This document shows positions 60,184-64,000 of a stretch of 64,000 bases of DNA, piece after piece. The stretch comes from an uncultured Litoreibacter sp. Its GTDB lineage: Bacteria > Pseudomonadota > Alphaproteobacteria > Rhodobacterales > Rhodobacteraceae. Numbering within the stretch: position 1 is the first letter of the stretch; every line of letters starts with the position of its first letter. The stretch spans positions 3,662,501 to 3,726,500 of the forward strand of contig NZ_CANMXB010000001.1 of NCBI RefSeq assembly GCF_947501785.1. Reading direction: 5' to 3'. Both the position numbers and the translations under genes were made by a program. Below the pieces are notes generated by a model, which saw only the letters and a program-made list of their open reading frames with translations, made no database searches and was not told the origin of the DNA.

Positions 60184-61167
60184 ATGCGCGTTTTTAAGTA
60201 TCTGGCGGTTGCGGCACTGTCTTTGGGCGTGGGGGTCGGCGACCTCGCGGCGCAGGGCTTCTCGGGCCCCGCGGAAACCCCGCCTGCCAGCTTCACCGGC
60301 AATCAATATGTCGACAGCCGCGGTTGTCTGTTCATCCGGGCAGGCTTTGGCGGGCAAACCCGCTGGGTGCCGCGCGTCTCGCGCTCGCGCAAGCCTGTTT
60401 GCACCGCGGGCGCGTCCCCGTCGGCGGCCAAGCGCACCACGTCGCGCACCGCCGCGCGCAGCCAGGGGCAGATCGTTGACCCGCTGGCCGGCGCACCGAT
60501 CATTGGCGGACCAAATGTGAAAACCGCGGAGACGGCCAAACCTGTTACCACCCGGACCGCAGCGCAGGCCGCGCCAAAGGCGGCCGCGACCCAGGTTGTC
60601 CGGCGTCCCGCGACGCAACCCAAGGCAACCACCCGTGTCGTGCGGCGCGTGCAACCACAAGCGGCCGCCCCGAAAACCACAACACGGGTCGTGCGCGGTA
60701 CGCAGCCTACGCTGCGCACCACAACCCGTCTGGTGCGCCAGCAACAGCAGCAGCAAAAGGTCATCCGCCGCACGCAGCCGCAGACCGTGACCCGTGTGGT
60801 GCGCGCACCGCGCACCACCACCCGCATCGCAGGCCAGGCGCCGCAATCCAGAACCGTGACCCGCACAGTGCGGCGCGTTCCGCAGACCACCGGCGCCCAA
60901 AGCGATGTCGCCGCGACTAACCCGAACCAGCGTGTTGGTCCCGCAAGCGCACCGCGCGTGATTGCCGAGGCCCAGACCATCCGGCCACCCAAAGGATATA
61001 AAGCTGCGTGGAAGGACGATCGACTCAACCCCTATCGCGGGGTCAGCACGCAGGCGGGCAAACGCCAGATGCAAGCGGTGTGGTCCAACGAGGTGCCGCG
61101 GCGATTGATCAACCCAAGCACCGGCAAGCCTGTGGGCAAGCGCCGGCTGGGCATTCTGGGCCTATAG
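60184..61167 (+). CDS. Secreted basic repeat protein of unknown function
   Basis: Exported protein of 327 residues with a signal peptide (cut near 'DLAAQG', about residue 23). A small N-terminal domain has two cysteines ('SRGCLFIRAGFGGQTRWVPR' and 'KPVC'), which may pair. The middle (about 75-245) is built from imperfect Thr-Arg-Val-Val-Arg repeats ('TTRVVRR', 'TTRVVRG', 'TTRLVRQ', 'VTRVVRA') with a QQQQQQ run, so it is highly basic and probably disordered. A conserved C-terminus follows ('GYKAAWKDDRLNPYRGVS'). The ATG at 60184 has GGGG at 6-nt spacing; a hairpin (60161-60177, CCCCACA-TTT-TGTGGGG) masks that GGGG. The ATG at 60178 is an alternative. Confidence 0.7.
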   Translation: MRVFKYLAVAALSLGVGVGDLAAQGFSGPAETPPASFTGNQYVDSRGCLFIRAGFGGQTRWVPRVSRSRKPVCTAGASPSAAKRTTSRTAARSQGQIVDPLAGAPIIGGPNVKTAETAKPVTTRTAAQAAPKAAATQVVRRPATQPKATTRVVRRVQPQAAAPKTTTRVVRGTQPTLRTTTRLVRQQQQQQKVIRRTQPQTVTRVVRAPRTTTRIAGQAPQSRTVTRTVRRVPQTTGAQSDVAATNPNQRVGPASAPRVIAEAQTIRPPKGYKAAWKDDRLNPYRGVSTQAGKRQMQAVWSNEVPRRLINPSTGKPVGKRRLGILGL

Positions 61168-61172
61168 GGCGG

Positions 61173-62192
61173 CTACTCGGTGCAGATCGCCTGAAGGCTG
61201 ATCCAATCCCCATCTGACAGCAACCGCGGCGCGTCGGCGCCCCGAAACGGGTCGGCCTCGATCAGCTCGATCGTGGCCTCCCCGGTGACATCCACGGCAT
61301 AGGCAAAGGGCGTGGCCGAGACCCGCGCCGATTTGAGGCTGGCAAGCAGCGGCTGGGACAGGATCGGCTGCTCGGGTTGGGCCAGAAGGGTTTCGGCGTA
61401 GGATTTCAGCGCGGCATCGTCGATATGGCCGGTGGTCAGCAGGCGGAAGGTCGACTTGGACCCGGCCTGCTGCAGCAGGGCGGTCATCGGGTCGGCGTCG
61501 CGTCGGTCAGTGAGCGCTTTGATCATGTAACCGGCGGCCACATCCGGGCTGTCATGGTCCTCGACCAGCGTGGCATCCAGCAAGAGAAGCCGCCCGGGCA
61601 GCACCAGCGTGTCCCGGGTGCCCAGATCGGGGACGACATAGGCCTTGCGCAATTTGCTTTGCAGGGCCCGCGTCTTGAGGCGGGCCAGCGCGGCCGCGCC
61701 CAGCGTGTCGCGGCAAGTGTCGCCCGTCAGCCGGGTCATGTGGCCCAGCAGCGTGGTGCCGATGGCAAGACGCGTGCTTTCAGGCAGCACAGCGACCGTG
61801 TTGCGCACAAGCGCCTGCGGCAGCCACAAAAACCCGACGGCGACAATGGCGGCGACAATGCCGCTGGAGACCGCCAACCGCAGCCTGCCCGAATGCGGGC
61901 GGCGTTTCTCGATGGTTTTGCGGATCTTTTCGACGGCATCGATCATCTCGTTGTCGTCAAGTTCCAGCTCTTCCTCCGCGTCGGGGGCGGGTTTGAACAG
62001 CGCCGGGCGCTTGCCGGGGTTGACGCGGTGGACCGCCGGAAGCGACCAATGCGCGAGCGCGGTGTCCGTCTTGTCCTTGATGATCAGTGAGGCATCGCCG
62101 AAGGTGACCGCCACGTCGCGCCTTTGGGTCTCGCTGCTTTCGCGCCAGATGCCGATGGATTCCAGTCTGTCGTAGTCTTTGAGCGCCGTCAT
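61173..62192 (-). CDS. Single-pass membrane protein of unknown function
   Basis: Protein of 339 residues. The N-terminal 100 residues are soluble ('DVAVTFGDASLIIKDKTDTA') with an acidic patch ('DAEEELELDDNEMIDAVEKI'), then a transmembrane helix near 107-127 ('AVSSGIVAAIVAVGFLWLPQ') and a periplasmic part of about 210 residues containing a Cys ('TGDTCRDTLGAAALARLKTR') and 'LPGRLLLLDATLVEDHDSPD'. The last resembles the 'PGG-ih-v' region of peptidase M48-type proteins, but no HExxH motif is present. I do not recognise it. It converges on the repeat protein gene with a gap of 5 bp. Confidence 0.65.
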   Translation of the reverse strand: MTALKDYDRLESIGIWRESSETQRRDVAVTFGDASLIIKDKTDTALAHWSLPAVHRVNPGKRPALFKPAPDAEEELELDDNEMIDAVEKIRKTIEKRRPHSGRLRLAVSSGIVAAIVAVGFLWLPQALVRNTVAVLPESTRLAIGTTLLGHMTRLTGDTCRDTLGAAALARLKTRALQSKLRKAYVVPDLGTRDTLVLPGRLLLLDATLVEDHDSPDVAAGYMIKALTDRRDADPMTALLQQAGSKSTFRLLTTGHIDDAALKSYAETLLAQPEQPILSQPLLASLKSARVSATPFAYAVDVTGEATIELIEADPFRGADAPRLLSDGDWISLQAICTE

Positions 62193-62311
62193 TTTGTGCG
62201 GCTTGCCTGTTTTACTTGTTATTGGAGCAGCCTAACGGGGAATGGGCGGCGGCTCAATTATATTGTGTGCTGCGCACGCGTGACGTTTTTGCGTTCGCCA
62301 CGCAGGCTATA

Positions 62312-62346
62312 TGGGGGCGCTGCCCCCAAACCCCCGAGGTATTTTT
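62312..62346 (+). repeat. Dispersed intergenic motif, copy 3 (GGGGGC hairpin plus GGTATTTTT)
   Basis: TGGGGGC-GCT-GCCCCCA forms a 7-bp hairpin (62312-62328), followed by AACCCCCGAGGTATTTTT. The T-run makes it a terminator on the plus strand, and on the minus strand it stands just beyond the acyl-CoA synthetase stop. It is the same kind of element as at 22624-22686. Confidence 0.5.
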
Positions 62347-62361
62347 GAAACAATGATGGGG

Positions 62362-63987
62362 TCAGAGGGTTTTGGCCTGCGTCCGCAGCTCGAATTTCTG
62401 GATTTTGCCGGTAGAGGTTTTGGGAAGCTCCAGAAAGACCACCTGTTTGGGGGTTTTGAAGCCCGCCAGCTGCGCGCGGGCGTGATCGATCAGGGCTTGG
62501 GCGTCTTCTTTGGCGCCGTCTTTGAGTTCCACAAAGGCGCAGGGGACTTCGCCCCATTTGTCATCTGGTTTGGCGACCACGGCGCAGAGGTTCACGTCGG
62601 GGTGGGACATCAGCACGCCCTCGACCTCCACGCTTGAGATGTTCTCGCCGCCTGAAATGATGATGTCCTTGGCGCGGTCGGCGATCTGAATGTAGCTGTC
62701 GGGGTGCTGGAAGGCGATGTCGCCGGAATGGAAATGCCCGCCCTCGAATGCCTCGGCGGTGGCGTCGGGGTTTTTGAAATAGCCTTTCATCACCGCATTG
62801 CCGCGCATGACAATTTCGCCCTGAGTCTGCTTGTCCATGGGGACCTGGCTGTTCTTCTCATCCACCACGGTGACATATTCCATCATCGGGAAGGCCACGC
62901 CCTGGCGGGCCTTGATGGCGGATTTTTCATCCTGGCTTTGCGCGTCCCAGTCGCTGTCCCAGACGCATTCGGTGACATGGCCGTAGGTTTCCGTCAGCCC
63001 GTAAACCTGCGTGACGTTGAAGCCCAAGGTTTCGATCTTGGCCAGCGTCGCGGGGGCGGGGGGGGCGCCTGCGGTGAAGACCTCGACCGTGTGGTCGAAG
63101 GGTTTGCGGGCAGTTTCCGGCGCGTTGACGATCATGTTGAGCACAATCGGCGCGCCGCCAAAATGGGTGACGCCTTCATCCGCGATGGCGGTGTAGATGG
63201 CTTCGGGTGTGATGTCGCGGCAGCAATGCACGGTGCCGCCAAGCACCGGCATCATCCAGCTGTGGTTCCAGCCGTTGCAGTGGAACAGCGGCACGATGGC
63301 CAGAAAGCGCGGGTGCAGCTGCATGCGCCACGAAATGACCGTGCCCATCGTCATCAGATAGGCGCCGCGGTGGTGGTAGACGACGCCTTTGGGCCGGCCG
63401 GTGGTGCCGGAGGTGTAGTTGAGGCTGAGGCTTTCCCATTCGTCCATGGGCATCAGCCAATGGAACGCCGGGTCGCCGCCTTTCAGCACGTCCTCATATT
63501 CGGGGAACCGGCCGGTGGCGGGGTAGTCGGCCTGCGGGTCGGCGACTTCGATGATTTCGGGGCCGTCGCCGTCGCAGGCGTCCTTGGCGGCCTCGGCCAG
63601 CGGCAGGAATTGCGTGTCACACAGCACAATCTTGGCCTCGCCGTGATCGAAGATGTAGGCGACCGTGCCGGTGTCCAGCCGCGTGTTGATCGTGTTGAGC
63701 ACCGCGCCGCAGGCGGGCACGCCGAAATGGGCCTCTGCCTGCGCGGGCAGGTTGGGGATCAGGGTGGCGACCACGTCGCCCGGCTTGATGCCGCGCTGGT
63801 GCAGGGCGGAGGCCAGCTGCGACACCCGCGCGTGGTATTGCGCGTACGTGTAGCGGCGGGCCCCGTAGACCAGCGCTTCTTTGTTGGGGAACACCGTTTT
63901 GGCGCGGTTGAGGTGGCTCAGCGGCGTCAGCGGCACGTAATTCGCGGCGCGTTTTTCGAGACCCGTCTCGTCTGACATCCAACCCAT
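62362..63987 (-). CDS. AMP-forming acyl-CoA synthetase
   Basis: Protein of 541 residues of the AMP-binding superfamily. Motifs: 'SLNYTSGTTGRPKGVVYHHR' (P-loop), 'VYGLTETYGHVTECVWDSDW' (A5), 'GHFHSGDIAFQHPDSYIQIA' (A7) and 'LPKTSTGKIQKFELRTQAKT' (A10 lysine). The layout 'YVPLTPLSHLNRAKTVFPNK' to 'WNHSWMMPVLGGTVHCCRDI' fits the medium-chain/AAE1-DmdB type; a role in methylmercaptopropionate (DMSP) breakdown is possible for such enzymes in roseobacters but cannot be told from other acyl substrates here. The ATG at 63987 has GGGAG 7 bp upstream. Confidence 0.9.
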   Translation of the reverse strand: MGWMSDETGLEKRAANYVPLTPLSHLNRAKTVFPNKEALVYGARRYTYAQYHARVSQLASALHQRGIKPGDVVATLIPNLPAQAEAHFGVPACGAVLNTINTRLDTGTVAYIFDHGEAKIVLCDTQFLPLAEAAKDACDGDGPEIIEVADPQADYPATGRFPEYEDVLKGGDPAFHWLMPMDEWESLSLNYTSGTTGRPKGVVYHHRGAYLMTMGTVISWRMQLHPRFLAIVPLFHCNGWNHSWMMPVLGGTVHCCRDITPEAIYTAIADEGVTHFGGAPIVLNMIVNAPETARKPFDHTVEVFTAGAPPAPATLAKIETLGFNVTQVYGLTETYGHVTECVWDSDWDAQSQDEKSAIKARQGVAFPMMEYVTVVDEKNSQVPMDKQTQGEIVMRGNAVMKGYFKNPDATAEAFEGGHFHSGDIAFQHPDSYIQIADRAKDIIISGGENISSVEVEGVLMSHPDVNLCAVVAKPDDKWGEVPCAFVELKDGAKEDAQALIDHARAQLAGFKTPKQVVFLELPKTSTGKIQKFELRTQAKTL

Positions 63988-64000
63988 TTCAGCTCTCCCA

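Noticed and set aside
60700-60860. CRISPR-like short repeats in the basic repeat gene
   Set aside because: The repeats are in frame, imperfect and protein-coding (TTRVVR units), with no spacers or palindromic repeats.
61173-62192. M48-type metallopeptidase
   Set aside because: A 'PGRLLLLDATLVE' stretch recalls that family, but the HExxH zinc motif is absent.

Overview
The window looks like chromosomal DNA of a Rhodobacterales alphaproteobacterium, most likely of the marine Roseobacter group. This is inferred from the high GC content, the gene families and the arrangements seen: a Tad pilus locus of the alphaproteobacterial type, hom-glpX-recJ, a type-2 lumazine synthase under an FMN riboswitch, IorAB, a non-pyrrolysine MttB homologue and a cdd-deoA-deoB-add-upp salvage operon. 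No marker pins down a species. No phage, integrase, intact transposase or CRISPR array is visible. The one mobile-element candidate is a 264-bp element without an ORF, bounded by inverted repeats, next to prpE.

Region by region. 1-12 kb: the end of an unrecognised membrane protein, then a complete-looking Tad/Flp pilus locus on the minus strand. It holds two short pilins, CpaB, the secretin CpaC, an OmpA-type lipoprotein, CpaE/TadZ, the ATPase CpaF/TadA, TadB, TadC, two TPR lipoproteins and a prepilin peptidase. Three strong hairpins split it into separate transcription units. 12-17.5 kb: a lytic transglycosylase, then a set matching the mycobacterial decaprenyl-phosphoryl-arabinose pathway: a HAD-UbiA fusion, a DprE2-like SDR, a DprE1-like flavoprotein and a flippase-like membrane protein. 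17.5-22.6 kb: Nudix, DUF983, an EF-hand protein, an ECF sigma factor / membrane partner / periplasmic sensor operon, a PleD-like diguanylate cyclase and DUF3572.

22.6-33 kb: a 1061-residue cytoplasmic reductive dehalogenase fused to its own flavin/2Fe-2S reductase, divergent from an isochorismatase-family hydrolase; then an unknown secreted protein, a LysE exporter, ribH with its riboswitch, a HAD phosphatase, membrane proteins and an AraC regulator. 33-42.7 kb: a Tat-exported MsrB-like protein, an MttB-family methyltransferase with a LysR regulator, SRPBCC, DUF1684 and a divergent Tag homologue, then a molybdenum hydroxylase operon (iorA-iorB-dihaem cytochrome) with a divergent AraC regulator.

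42.7-64 kb: mostly core metabolism. It holds tRNA-Glu, recJ, glpX, a ceramidase-like membrane protein, hom, a TetR regulator behind a clear palindromic operator, glyA, NAD kinase, maeB, prpE, the nucleoside salvage operon, a basic repeat protein, an unknown membrane protein and an acyl-CoA synthetase.

All functional assignments come from reading protein motifs by eye; no database search was run. Boundaries follow ORFs, with starts adjusted where a ribosome-binding site or signal peptide favoured an internal ATG.
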